DNA of 64,000 nucleotides from Candidatus Latescibacterota bacterium (GCA_020633725.1 JACKDC010000001.1:682001-746000); one strand, 5' to 3'; shown: positions 52,472 through 61,280, counted from the stretch's first letter. Numbers and translations: made by a program. The notes: generated from the sequence alone by a model not told the origin.

Positions 52472-53532
52472 CGTCCGGCTCCCGCGCCGGCCGCGCCCCT
52501 GGCGCCGCGCAGACGGCCGCGCAGGCCGGCCAGCAGGCCCTCCGGACCGGCCAGCGCCAGCGGGGAGTGGCCGTCCGCGCCGCTCGACACGAAGGAGAGC
52601 AGCGGACGTCCCCCGGCCGTGAGGTCCAGCGCCAGGCGCAGCGGGTCGTCCAGGTCCCCGCGAGTCAGGGCCAGGTAGTGGGCCCCCGTGGCGAGCTCCG
52701 CCGCGAGGACGGCGCGTCCGTCCGCCGGCAGCACGGCGTGCCGCAGGATGGGCCCCAGCTCCGCCCGGGCCTCCGCCTGCTCGAGCAGCCCGATCTGCCC
52801 GGGCGCGAAGCCCGGCAGGTCGATCAGCACGAGGTCGCGGTCGCGCAGGAAGCGCAGGGCGTCCACCAGAGCCTCGCCGTCGGGCGCGAGGACCGCCTCG
52901 TGGCCATGAAGCTCCGCCTCGGCCTCGAGGCGCAGGCGCTCGCCGGGGTGGGTCGGCGCGACGGCGAGGTGCGCGGCGCGCAGTCCCGCGGCGGCCGCCT
53001 GGGCGCAGAGTTTCGTGGCCAGCGCGCTGCGTCCGGCGCCGGGAGCGCCGAGCAGGGCGTGGTGGCCGCGCAGGTCCGCCAGCGCCATGGACTCCACGCA
53101 GGGCAGCTGCGCGGCGATGCGCTCCAGCGCGGGCGTCTCGGCGGCCTGATCCACCGGCGGCACCTCGTCGGCGTGGTCGCGCGCCAGGCGCTGCAGCGTG
53201 GCCGGCAGGATGCCCAGGGCCTCGAGCGCCGCCCGCAGGGGATGGCCGGGCGTCTCGGCAGCGTCGAGCTGCGCCTCCATGTCGACCAGGAGCGCCTCGA
53301 GGCGGGCGATCTCGTCTTCCAGGCGAAGCGGGGCGCTCGGCCCCGTGCCCATCTCGCCGGGCGCGCCGGGCAGGGCCACGCGCACCTCCACCTCCTCGTC
53401 CATGCGCAGGGACCCCGGCCGCGGCCGGCGCAGCGTGCGCGAGTCGAGGATCAGCGCGTCCTCGCCGAAGCGGGCGCGGACGGTCTTGAGCGCGCTGCGC
53501 ATGTCACGCGCGACGATGCGGTGCTCAGTCAT
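52468..53532 (-). CDS. flhF: FlhF-like protein with eroded GTPase motifs
   Basis: A 354-residue protein in the flhA-flhF-fliA position. The N-terminus (RIVARDMRSALKTVRARFGEDALILDSR) is the FlhF B-domain signature. The SRP-type GTPase part is damaged: the P-loop reads GAPGAGRS (162-169), with arginine instead of the catalytic lysine. The DTYR region is absent, the DTAGR motif reads DLPGFA, and TKLDE reads TRGDLDD. FlhF normally sets flagellar number and place by GTP-dependent dimerisation with FlhG, so this protein probably acts without GTP hydrolysis. It overlaps the flhA stop by eight bases. Confidence 0.8.
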   Translation of the reverse strand: MTEHRIVARDMRSALKTVRARFGEDALILDSRTLRRPRPGSLRMDEEVEVRVALPGAPGEMGTGPSAPLRLEDEIARLEALLVDMEAQLDAAETPGHPLRAALEALGILPATLQRLARDHADEVPPVDQAAETPALERIAAQLPCVESMALADLRGHHALLGAPGAGRSALATKLCAQAAAAGLRAAHLAVAPTHPGERLRLEAEAELHGHEAVLAPDGEALVDALRFLRDRDLVLIDLPGFAPGQIGLLEQAEARAELGPILRHAVLPADGRAVLAAELATGAHYLALTRGDLDDPLRLALDLTAGGRPLLSFVSSGADGHSPLALAGPEGLLAGLRGRLRGARGAAGAGAGR

Positions 53533-55597
53533 CGAGACTCACCATCCCCAGGGCATTGACCTCGATCCCGGTCGGCACCTCGCCGAAGGCCAGGACCGTG
53601 AGGCCCGTCAGGAAGATCTCCGTGTAACGCTTGAAGACGAGACGGATCGGACTGGCCACCAGCAGCACGGGCGCGTAGCCCTGCCGGGTGGCGCGCTCCA
53701 CCGCGCCGCGCAGGCGCTCCTGGAAGCGCTCGGCCAGGTCCGGCGGCAGGGCGACGCCCCCCGTCTCGCCGTACTGCTTGAGCGCGCCGAGGAAGAGCTC
53801 CTCGACGCCGTGGTCCAGCGTGATCACGGCCAGCGTGCCGCGCTCGTCGAGGAACTCGCGCACGATGGCCCGCCCCAGCGCCTCGCGCACCTTCTCGGCG
53901 AGGAAGTCCGTGTTCTGGCTGTGGCCGATGTGGTCGCCGAGGGTCTCGAGGATCGTCACCATGTCGCGGATGGGCACGCGCTCGTGGAGCAGGTTGGCCA
54001 GCACCTGCTGCAGGAAGCCCAGCTTCAGCTGTCCGGGCACCAGCTCGTCCACCAGGGCCGGCGCGATCTCGCGGACGCCGTCCACGAGGCGCTTGACGTC
54101 CTCCCGGCTCATGACCTCGTCCGCATGCCGCCGCAGAATCTCCGCCAGGTGCGTGCTGATGACCGCGGCCGGCTCCACGAGCGTGAGTCCGCGGTCGGTG
54201 GCCAGCTCGCGATCGGCCTCGGGCACCCAGAGCGCCGACAGCCCGAAGGCCGGCTCCACGGTCTCGATGCCGGGCAGGCCCATGCGTTCCTCCGGCCCCG
54301 CGATGCAGAGCAGATGGCCGGGCAGGATCTCGCCCCGCTCGAGCTCGACGCCCTTCAGCTTGATCGCGTACTCGGCCGGCTTGAGATGGATGTTGTCGCG
54401 GATCCGCACCGGGCTCACGTAGAGCCCCAGCTCGGTGGCCTGCTGCCGGCGGATGGCCGTCACGCGTTCGAGCAGGTTGCTGCGCCGTGACGCGTCGGCC
54501 AGCGGGATCAGGCCGTAGCCGATCTCCAGCTCGAGCCGGTCCACCTGGAAGAGCGCGGGATCCTCCAGCGGATCGCCCGGCGCCTCGGGGGCGGCGGGCG
54601 CGTCCTCGGCGGCGGCTTCGTCCTTGTTCCGGCGCGAGATGCGATAGGCGGCGGTGCCCGTCGCCGCGCCCAGCAGCAGGAAGGGCGTGTGCGGCAGCCC
54701 GGGCACGAGGCCCAGCACGCCGAGCGCCGCCGCCGCGATGCCCAGCGCCCGCGCCTGTCCGAAGAGCTGGCTGACGAAGTCGTCGCCCAGCTCCTGGTCG
54801 CTGCGGCCGCGCGTCACGACCACGCCCGAGCTGACCGAGATGATGAGCGCCGGGATCTGGCTCACCAGGCCGTCGCCCACGGTGAGCAGCGTGTAGGTGC
54901 GCAGCGCCTCGCCGAAGCTCAGCCCCTGCTGCGCCACGCCGATGATGAACCCGCCGAGGATGTTGATCGCCGTGATCACGATGCCGGCGATCGCGTCGCC
55001 GCGCACGAACTTGCTGGCGCCGTCCATGGCGCCGAAGAAGTCCGCCTCCTCGCCGATGCGCTCGCGCCGCCGCTTGGCCTCCTTGTCGTCGATCAGGCCC
55101 GCGTTGAGGTCCGCGTCGATGGCCATCTGCTTGCCGGGCATGGCGTCCAGCGTGAAGCGCGCCGCCACCTCGGCCACGCGGCCCGCGCCCTTCGTGATCA
55201 CGATGAACTGGATGATCACCAGGATCAGGAAGACCACCATGCCCACGACCGGGTTGCCCCCCACCACGAAGGCGCCGAAGGACTCGATCACCTTGCCCGC
55301 GTAGCCGTTGAGCAGGATGAGCCGCGTCGAGGCCACGTTGATCGCCAGGCGGAACAGCGTGAGGAAGAGCAGCAGCGTGGGAAAGACCGAGAAGTTGAGC
55401 GGGTCCCGGATGTAGAAGGTCACCATCAGGATGATGATCGCGAAGGTGATGTTGAAGGACAGCAGGATGTCCAGCAGGCCCGGGGGCAGCAGCAGCACCA
55501 TGACGGCGAGGATGCCGATCAGGCTGGCGCCCACCAGGATGTTGGCGTTCCCCTTCAGGATGCCGTCGAGCCGCTTGGCCTGGAGCACGTCCGCCAT
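53525..55597 (-). CDS. flhA: flagellar export gate protein FlhA
   Basis: Large export gate of the flagellar type III system, 690 residues. About eight membrane helices fill the first 320 residues, with the conserved FHIPEP-region sequence ARFTLDAMPGKQMAIDADLNAGLI near residue 150 and the SGVVVTRG segment after the membrane part. The cytoplasmic domain (about 360-690), which docks export chaperones, follows and ends in LGMVSLDD. It lies three bases after flhB and overlaps flhF. Confidence 0.97.
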   Translation of the reverse strand: MADVLQAKRLDGILKGNANILVGASLIGILAVMVLLLPPGLLDILLSFNITFAIIILMVTFYIRDPLNFSVFPTLLLFLTLFRLAINVASTRLILLNGYAGKVIESFGAFVVGGNPVVGMVVFLILVIIQFIVITKGAGRVAEVAARFTLDAMPGKQMAIDADLNAGLIDDKEAKRRRERIGEEADFFGAMDGASKFVRGDAIAGIVITAINILGGFIIGVAQQGLSFGEALRTYTLLTVGDGLVSQIPALIISVSSGVVVTRGRSDQELGDDFVSQLFGQARALGIAAAALGVLGLVPGLPHTPFLLLGAATGTAAYRISRRNKDEAAAEDAPAAPEAPGDPLEDPALFQVDRLELEIGYGLIPLADASRRSNLLERVTAIRRQQATELGLYVSPVRIRDNIHLKPAEYAIKLKGVELERGEILPGHLLCIAGPEERMGLPGIETVEPAFGLSALWVPEADRELATDRGLTLVEPAAVISTHLAEILRRHADEVMSREDVKRLVDGVREIAPALVDELVPGQLKLGFLQQVLANLLHERVPIRDMVTILETLGDHIGHSQNTDFLAEKVREALGRAIVREFLDERGTLAVITLDHGVEELFLGALKQYGETGGVALPPDLAERFQERLRGAVERATRQGYAPVLLVASPIRLVFKRYTEIFLTGLTVLAFGEVPTGIEVNALGMVSLDD

Positions 55598-55600
55598 GCG

Positions 55601-56689
55601 CTACGCCCTCCCCGCGCGAGCCGGCCGCGCTTTGCGCGGGTTCAGCTGGTAGACGTAGGCCAGCAGCTCCGCCACGGCCTGGAAGAAGCGGATGGGAATG
55701 CGGTCGCCCAGACGGCACTCCGCGTAGAGGGCGCGGGCCAGGGGGCGGTTCTCCACCACCGGCACGCCGGCCTCGCGGGCCGTCTCCTTGATGCGCTGCG
55801 CCACGAGGTCCGCGCCCTTGGCGATCACCGTCGGCGCGCCCTTGGTCTCCTCGTAGCTCAGCGCCACGGCGAAGTGGGTCGGGTTGGTGACGACCACGTC
55901 GGCCCGCTTCACGTCCTCCATCATGCGGCGCAGGGACATCTCGCGCTGCAGCGCGCGCAGGCGCGACTTGAGCAGCGGGTCGCCCTCGGTCTCCTTGTAC
56001 TCCTGCTTGAGTTCCTGGGGCGTCATCATGATGTCCTGCTCGTGCTGCCAGCGCTGGTAGGCGTAGTCCGCCATGGCCAGCAGCACCATGAGCACGATCA
56101 GGCGTCCCGCGAGGAGCAGCGCCACCTTGCCCAGCACGGCGAGGGCCGGCAGCAGCTCGAGCTCCGACAGGCCCACGATGGTCCTGGCCGCCCCCCGCAG
56201 GGTCCACCAGGTGATGCCGAGGAGCAGGCCCATCTTGAGCAGGCTCTTGGCCAGCTCGAAGCCGCTGCGCTTGCTGAAGATGCGGCCGAAGCCGGCGATG
56301 GGGTTCAGGCGTTCGGGCTTGGGCGCGAGCAGGCCGGGGTTCACGCTGAAGCCGACCTGCGCCACGGACGCGGCCACCCCCACCACCAGCAGGATGATCC
56401 AGAAGGGCGCGAGCAGCGCGAGGGATTCGCTGAGCCAGACCTTGGTCAGCTGCGGCAGCGTGCCCGCGTCCACCGTCACGACGAAGGCGGCCTCCACCGA
56501 CTGGCGGAGGATGCCGCCCAGGCCGCGGCCCACGCTCGGCGCGAGCCCGGCCAGCGCGAGCAGGGCGGCGAGCAGCAACAGGAAGCTGCCCAGCTCCTGG
56601 CTGCGCGCCACCTGACCGCGTTCGCGCGCCTCACGCCGCTTGCGTGGGGTCGCGAGTTCGGTCTTTTCCTGTCCGCCGTTCTCGGCCAT
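55601..56689 (-). CDS. flhB: flagellar export switch protein FlhB
   Basis: Substrate-specificity switch of the flagellar export apparatus, 362 residues. N-terminal TELATPRKRREARERGQVARSQEL, four membrane helices (about 35-210), and a cytoplasmic tail with the self-cleaving NPTH site (VVVTNPTHFAVALSY, about residue 265) and ENRPLARALY. Length and motifs are standard. It follows fliR with one base between. Confidence 0.97.
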   Translation of the reverse strand: MAENGGQEKTELATPRKRREARERGQVARSQELGSFLLLLAALLALAGLAPSVGRGLGGILRQSVEAAFVVTVDAGTLPQLTKVWLSESLALLAPFWIILLVVGVAASVAQVGFSVNPGLLAPKPERLNPIAGFGRIFSKRSGFELAKSLLKMGLLLGITWWTLRGAARTIVGLSELELLPALAVLGKVALLLAGRLIVLMVLLAMADYAYQRWQHEQDIMMTPQELKQEYKETEGDPLLKSRLRALQREMSLRRMMEDVKRADVVVTNPTHFAVALSYEETKGAPTVIAKGADLVAQRIKETAREAGVPVVENRPLARALYAECRLGDRIPIRFFQAVAELLAYVYQLNPRKARPARAGRA

Positions 56690-56690
56690 C

Positions 56691-57467
56691 TCAGCGCATC
56701 CAGGTCATGAGGGAGTGGAAGTCGACGAGCAGTCCGTCCAGCGCGCGCAGGAGCAGCGGCCCCGCGGTGTGGACGCCCACGGCCAGCACGGCCAGGCCCA
56801 GGCCGATCTTGAGGGGAAAGCCCACGAGGAAGATGTTCATCTGCGGCACCAGCCGGCTGAGGAAGCCCAGCGCCAGATCGAGCAGCAGCAGCGCGGCGAT
56901 CACCGGCAGGCTGAGGCGCAGCGCCAGCGTGAAGACCTTGCCGGACAGCTCCGCCCAGCGCAGGAAGCCCGCTGCGGCCAGCCCCGGCTCGCCCAGCGGC
57001 AGCAGGGTGAAGGAGCGCCCGAAGCCGCGCAGGAAGCCGTGGTGCAGATCGAGGCTCACGAAGAGCAGCAGCGCGAGCAGGTGATAGAAGCGTCCGTTGA
57101 CGCCCACCGTCTCCCCGCTCGACGGGTCGAAGAGGCTCGCGGCCGCAAGGCCCATCTGCACGCCGATGGCCTGCCCCGCGAACTGCGCCGCCATGAAGAC
57201 GAAGGCCACCAGGGAACCGAGCGTGAGGCCGAGCAGCGACTCCCTGGCGATGAGGAGCACCTGCTCCAGCGTGCTGGTGGGCAGCGCGGCCGGCGCCGGC
57301 ACGGCGGTGAAGAGCAGCACGCTGAGCGCGGCGGCGGCGCCCGCCTTGAAGCGCATGGGCACCGTGCCGCCGCCGAAGGCCGGGAAGACGGAGAAGAACG
57401 CCGCCGTGCGGGCGAGGATCATCAGGAAGAGCACTGCGCTCGTGCCGTCGATCACGGGCCAGGTCAT
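56691..57467 (-). CDS. fliR: flagellar export gate protein FliR
   Basis: Membrane core subunit of the export gate, 258 residues, mostly hydrophobic with about six helices. Recognisable parts: ILARTAAFFSVFPAFGGGTVP near the N-terminus, GQAIGVQMGLAAASLFDPSSGE and FLSRLVPQMNIFLVGFPLKIGLGL. It lies 13 bases after fliQ and is followed at once by flhB, the common fliP-fliQ-fliR-flhB order. Confidence 0.95.
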   Translation of the reverse strand: MTWPVIDGTSAVLFLMILARTAAFFSVFPAFGGGTVPMRFKAGAAAALSVLLFTAVPAPAALPTSTLEQVLLIARESLLGLTLGSLVAFVFMAAQFAGQAIGVQMGLAAASLFDPSSGETVGVNGRFYHLLALLLFVSLDLHHGFLRGFGRSFTLLPLGEPGLAAAGFLRWAELSGKVFTLALRLSLPVIAALLLLDLALGFLSRLVPQMNIFLVGFPLKIGLGLAVLAVGVHTAGPLLLRALDGLLVDFHSLMTWMR

Positions 57468-57480
57468 GCGCGCCCCCGCC

Positions 57481-57744
57481 TCAGAGTCCCGCGATCACGT
57501 CGAAGATGTGACGCGTGAAGGTCAGCATCACGCGCAGCACCCAGGGCAGGGCCACGAGGCCCGTCACCAGGATGCCGACGATCTTCGGCACGAAGGTCAT
57601 GGTCATCTCGTTGATCTGCGTCACGGCCTGGAAGACGCTCACCAGCAGGCCGATCAGCAGCGCCGCGGCGAGCATCGGGCCGGCCACCATCAGCGTGGTG
57701 GTGAGCGCCTGGCGGCCGAGCTCGAGGATCATCTGTTCGTTCAC
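57481..57744 (-). CDS. fliQ: flagellar export gate protein FliQ
   Basis: An 87-residue protein with two membrane helices; LAALLIGLLVSVFQAVTQINEMTMTFVPKI-type wording (here split by the loop at VTQINE) and TGLVALPWVLRVMLTF are typical of FliQ. Several copies of it wrap around the FliP-FliR helix in the gate. The start is GTG with GGGGGAG 3-4 bases upstream. It lies nine bases after fliP. Confidence 0.95.
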   Translation of the reverse strand: MNEQMILELGRQALTTTLMVAGPMLAAALLIGLLVSVFQAVTQINEMTMTFVPKIVGILVTGLVALPWVLRVMLTFTRHIFDVIAGL

Positions 57745-57753
57745 GGCTCCCCC

Positions 57754-58515
57754 CTACGCTCCGAACGAGCGGATGAGGCTCTGGACCAGGAGGTTCCACC
57801 CGTCCACGAGCACGAAGAGCAGCACCTTGAAGGGCAGGGAAATCATGACCGGCGGGAGCATCATCATGCCCATGCTCATCAGGATCGAGGCGACGACCAT
57901 GTCGATCACGAGGAAGGGCACGAAGAGCACGAAGCCGATCTGGAAGGCGCGCTTGAGCTCGCTGAGCACGAAGGCGGGGATGACGACCGTGAGGGGCGTC
58001 TCCAGCCGCGACTCGGGCTGCGGCTTGTCGCCGATCTCGAGGAAGAGCGCGAGCTCCCGGTCGCCGGTCTGCGCGAGCATGAAGGTCTTGAGCGGGGCGA
58101 CGCCGCGCTGGAGCGCCTGGCCGTCGTCGATCTCCGCGGCCAGGTAGGGCGCGATGGCTTCCGCGCGGATCTGCTCGATCACGGGGCTCATCACGGCCGC
58201 GGTCAGGAAGAGCGAGAGGCCGATGATGAGCTGGTTCGGCGGCATCTGCTGCGTGCCCATGGCCTGCCGCAGGAAGCCCAGCACCACGACGATGCGGGTG
58301 AAGCTCGTCATCAGGATGAGGATGGCCGGCGCCAGCGAGAGCACCGTGAGGCCGAGCATGATCTGGAGCGCCGGCCCGAGGCCATGCGCCTCGGCGCCCT
58401 CCGCGCCGCCGATGTTCAGCTGCAGGCCGGGCAGACTGACGGCGCCGGCCGGCGCCGCATGGAACAGCAGCGCGATGGCGACCAGGGTCAGGGCGATTGG
58501 CAGGATTCTGCGCAC
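57754..58515 (-). CDS. fliP: flagellar export gate protein FliP
   Basis: Pentameric core of the export gate, 253 residues from the GTG at 58515. That start has GAGGAGG 6 bases upstream and gives a clean signal peptide (RRILPIALTLVAIALLF), which FliP is known to have. Family motifs: LTSFTRIVVVLGFLRQAMGTQQMPPNQ-type segment, RAFQIGFVLFVPFLVIDMVVASILMSMGMMMLPPV-type helices and LPFKVLLFVLVDGWNLL near the end. In-frame ATGs upstream (58551, 58602) would translate through an inverted repeat and lack ribosome sites. Confidence 0.95.
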   Translation of the reverse strand: MRRILPIALTLVAIALLFHAAPAGAVSLPGLQLNIGGAEGAEAHGLGPALQIMLGLTVLSLAPAILILMTSFTRIVVVLGFLRQAMGTQQMPPNQLIIGLSLFLTAAVMSPVIEQIRAEAIAPYLAAEIDDGQALQRGVAPLKTFMLAQTGDRELALFLEIGDKPQPESRLETPLTVVIPAFVLSELKRAFQIGFVLFVPFLVIDMVVASILMSMGMMMLPPVMISLPFKVLLFVLVDGWNLLVQSLIRSFGA

Positions 58516-58533
58516 TCGAGCCTCCTCGGGGAC

Positions 58534-58587
58534 GTTCCTGGTAGGGAACATCAAGCCCCGTGCCGCGGCGGACGGTGGAGCGTCCGC
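58534..58587 (-). repeat. two stem-loops in the fliO-fliP gap
   Basis: The 180-base gap between fliO and fliP is the longest in the flagellar cluster. It contains a perfect 7-base-pair inverted repeat GCGGACG / CGTCCGC (58568-58574 with 58581-58587, loop 6) and a 5-base-pair repeat GTTCC / GGAAC (58534-58538 with 58545-58549, loop 6), the latter about 19 bases before the fliP start. No T-run follows, so these are not standard terminators. Apart from these I see nothing in the gap. Confidence 0.5.
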
Positions 58588-58695
58588 GAATCGGGCGTGC
58601 AAGTGCTGTCAGCGAAGGTGGTTACGGAGCCATCCGGCGAGGCTGGCGAGACGCTGCCGCGGCGACGCGAACGCCGCTGGCCGAAAGCTGGCCGC

Positions 58696-59118
58696 TCAGG
58701 CGCGGGCGCGGCGCATGGCCGAGGAGAAGTCGGCGGCCGGGTCGGTGGCCGCGGCGCCGTCGGCGCCCAGGTCCAGGAGCAGGCGGCTGCCGTCGGCCTG
58801 GAGGCTCACGAGCAGCTCCCGATCGTCCACGCGCAGGAGCGCGACGCGGTGGCGGCCGTCGAGGGCGAGCACCTCTTCGCAGCGCAGGCGGCGCTGGCCC
58901 TTGCCCCCCGCGCTCTGCAGCCGGCGCAGCGCGGGCAGTGCGGCCAAGGCCAGCGCGAGGATGCCCGTCAGCGCCAGCGCGAGCCGCAGCAGCGGCAGGC
59001 CCGCGGCGGGGCTCTCCGCTCCCGTGGCGGACGCGGGCCAGAGCGACAGCAGTCCCAGCAGGCCGAAGGCGGAGGCCGCGAGGCCCAGCGGAGACTTGAG
59101 GAAGCGGAGGCCGCGCAT
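58696..59118 (-). CDS. fliO: flagellar biosynthetic protein FliO
   Basis: A 140-residue protein with a signal-anchor-like N-terminus, a second membrane helix at about 42-62, and the small cytoplasmic FliO domain LRCEEVLALDGRHRVALLRVDDRELLVSL. FliO is the scaffold that helps FliP assemble. The family is poorly conserved, but the position between fliN and fliP and the domain wording agree. AGGAG precedes the ATG. The tail is short and alanine-rich. Confidence 0.85.
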   Translation of the reverse strand: MRGLRFLKSPLGLAASAFGLLGLLSLWPASATGAESPAAGLPLLRLALALTGILALALAALPALRRLQSAGGKGQRRLRCEEVLALDGRHRVALLRVDDRELLVSLQADGSRLLLDLGADGAAATDPAADFSSAMRRARA

Positions 59119-59127
59119 GGCTGACTC

Positions 59128-59535
59128 CTAGTCGCCGAAGGTGTCCGCGCGATCCACGCGGTTGTGCAGCCGGGTGATCCGCACGCCGAAGACGTCGTCC
59201 AGCACGATGACCTCGCCCGAGGCCAGCAGCACCCCGTTGACGCGGACGTCCACGGGCTCGCCGGCCATCTTGTCCAGCTCGATCACCGAGCCCTGGCCCA
59301 GCTCCATCAGCTCGCCGATGTTCATGCGCGTGCGGCCGAGCTCCACCGTGAGCTCGAGATTGACGTCGCGCAGCAGCTCGATGCTCCCCGCGCGCTCGTC
59401 GCGCAGCACGGCCGTGGGCTTGCCCTCCATGCCCGCACTGAAGCTGGGCAGCTCGGCCGCCTTGCCCTGGGGGCGCGCGGCGGGCGCCTTGACCGGAGTC
59501 TCGGGATCCTGCTGCAGGGTGGTCTCGTCGCTCAT
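59128..59535 (-). CDS. fliN: flagellar motor switch protein FliN
   Basis: C-ring switch protein of 135 residues. The SpoA domain is complete (LLRDVNLELTVELGRTRMNIGELMELGQGSVIELDK, then AGEPVDVRVNGVLLASGEVIVLDDVFGVRI). A 45-residue unstructured N-terminus precedes it. The start overlaps the fliM stop as ATGA. Confidence 0.96.
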   Translation of the reverse strand: MSDETTLQQDPETPVKAPAARPQGKAAELPSFSAGMEGKPTAVLRDERAGSIELLRDVNLELTVELGRTRMNIGELMELGQGSVIELDKMAGEPVDVRVNGVLLASGEVIVLDDVFGVRITRLHNRVDRADTFGD

Positions 59536-60704
59536 CGCTTGCCCTCGTTCCTGGTCTGCTTCGCCTCCAGCGCGCCCCCCAGCGGATGCTCACGGGGACG
59601 CAGGACGCGCGTGATCTTGACGGCCGACTTGCTCTTGAAACGCCCCATCTTGCCCTGGAAGAGGGGACAGCCCCCCACCATGACCTTGAGCGGATCGTCC
59701 ACCTGCTTGCGGAGGCTGATGACGCTGCCCTCCGCGAGCTGCTGCACGAGATCCAGGCTCACTGGCATGCGCGCCAGCTCGGCCACGACCTCGGTGCGGG
59801 TGCTGTCGAGGATCAGCGAGAGGCGCTCGGCGTCCTCGCGCCGCTCGTGCTCGCTGCGCCCGTCGCGATAGGGCGACGCCCCCTCGGTGCCCACCTCGGC
59901 GGCGAGGCTGGTCAACGACATGCAGACGCTCATGGGGCCCGAGAACTCCGCCAGCTCCACCTCGAACAGGAGAAGGATGCAGGCGTCGTTGGCGTTCATG
60001 ATGTAGGTGAAGTCGGGGTTGTGCTCGATGGCGCTCAGGCCGACGTCCACCTCGAGGATGCGCAGCATGGCCTCGCGCAGGTCCGTCAGCATGCGCAGCA
60101 CGATCTTGCGCGCGACGCGCGACTCGATGGCGGTGAACTCGCGGCGCACGTCGTCGTGCAGCGCCGCGCTGCCGAGCAGCTTCTCGATCATCGCGAAGAC
60201 CAGGCCGATGTCCAGGTCCAGCATGCCCGGGATCTTGATGGGCGCCAGATCGATGATGTTGATGCAGCTGGGATTGGCGATCGCGCGCGTGTGCTCCTCG
60301 AAGAGCACCTGCCGCACGCCCTTGGCCGTGACCGTGACCGGGATGCGCAGGTAGTTGCTCAGCGAGAGCGTCAGCAGCTTGGCGAAGGACTCGCTCACGA
60401 TGGTCAGGCTGCGGGAAAAACCCTTGGAGAGCTGGATCGGGCGGCTGAAGTCGTAGCTCTGGGGCTGAACGCTGCGGCCGCGACGCGAGGTCAGGAAGGG
60501 CTCGCCGCCCCCCGCGGCCGTGGCGCCGCCGGCGGCCGCGCGCGCGGCGCGCTGCTGCTCGCGTTCGGCCAGGGTCAGCGCGGGCGGCGTCGCGAAGACG
60601 TCTTCCGGAAAGGGCGGGGTTCCGCGCTCAGCCGAGGACTCGGACGTCCCGTCCAGGCCGCTCCCGGTCTCCCGCGTCTCGTCCTGGGTGTCGTCGTTTG
60701 CCAC
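59532..60704 (-). CDS. fliM: flagellar motor switch protein FliM, unusual N-terminus
   Basis: C-ring protein of 390 residues with the CheC-like middle domain (NIIDLAPIKIPGMLDLDIGLVFAMIEKLLG, EFTAIESRVARKIVLRM) and a C-terminal SpoA domain (ARMPVSLDLVQQLAEGSVISL). Its first 80 residues are acidic then alanine-rich and lack the usual LSQxEIDALL motif that binds phosphorylated CheY. The usual recognisable start is only reached at PQSYDFSRPIQLSKG. The start is GTG at 60704, with GGAG about 10 bases upstream. How direction is controlled here is open. Confidence 0.93.
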   Translation of the reverse strand: MANDDTQDETRETGSGLDGTSESSAERGTPPFPEDVFATPPALTLAEREQQRAARAAAGGATAAGGGEPFLTSRRGRSVQPQSYDFSRPIQLSKGFSRSLTIVSESFAKLLTLSLSNYLRIPVTVTAKGVRQVLFEEHTRAIANPSCINIIDLAPIKIPGMLDLDIGLVFAMIEKLLGSAALHDDVRREFTAIESRVARKIVLRMLTDLREAMLRILEVDVGLSAIEHNPDFTYIMNANDACILLLFEVELAEFSGPMSVCMSLTSLAAEVGTEGASPYRDGRSEHERREDAERLSLILDSTRTEVVAELARMPVSLDLVQQLAEGSVISLRKQVDDPLKVMVGGCPLFQGKMGRFKSKSAVKITRVLRPREHPLGGALEAKQTRNEGKR

Positions 60705-60719
60705 CGTGGGCGCTCCGTC

Positions 60720-61253
60720 TCACTGAACCACGAAGTCGCTGAAGTAGATGTTCAGCAGCTGACCCTTCTGGAGCCGGGAGTTGATGTCGTCCAGCAGGTC
60801 CTGCTTGACCTTCTCGCGACCCTCCCGGTCCACCACCTCGTTCACCGCGCGGCTGGCCAGGTGGTCGATGATCAGGTCGCGCAGCTCGGGCATGCGCTCG
60901 GCGATCTCCGCTTCCACCTTGCTGTCGGAGACCTCCAGGCCCGGCGCCACCTTGAGGAAGTGGCTGCCGTCATCCCCCTGCAGGTTCACGACCACGTCGT
61001 CCATGAGGACGATGTTCCCCCGCTGCGGCTCCGCCGCGGCCAGGGCCGCCAGGGAATCGGCCACAGCGTCGGTCTCCTGGGCCGGCAGACGGGGCAGGAT
61101 CACGAAATGTGCCAGCGCGAAGGCCAGGGCCAGCTCCACGGCGGCGATGCCCGCGAAGACGATGGGGCGTCGGGGCAGGGAGCGCCTGGGCCTGGCCTCC
61201 GCCTGCTGCTCCTCCTGCTCCTCGGCCGGATTGTCCTTGGTATCCTCAGCCAT
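60720..61253 (-). CDS. fliL: flagellar basal-body-associated protein FliL
   Basis: A 177-residue single-span protein. A charged cytoplasmic N-terminus is followed by a membrane helix at about 31-53 and a periplasmic stomatin-like FliL domain ending SRLQKGQLLNIYFSDFVVQ, the family's conserved end. FliL rings surround the stator units and raise torque. AAGGAG lies 6 bases before the ATG. Position between motB and fliM is usual. Confidence 0.94.
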   Translation of the reverse strand: MAEDTKDNPAEEQEEQQAEARPRRSLPRRPIVFAGIAAVELALAFALAHFVILPRLPAQETDAVADSLAALAAAEPQRGNIVLMDDVVVNLQGDDGSHFLKVAPGLEVSDSKVEAEIAERMPELRDLIIDHLASRAVNEVVDREGREKVKQDLLDDINSRLQKGQLLNIYFSDFVVQ

Positions 61254-61280
61254 TTCAGCTCCTTGACGCGCCTCGGCGCC

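Noticed and set aside
57481..58515. Virulence-type (injectisome) secretion instead of flagellar export
   Set aside because: fliL, fliM, fliN, motA, motB, flbD, flgE and fliA flank the export genes, so the cluster is flagellar.
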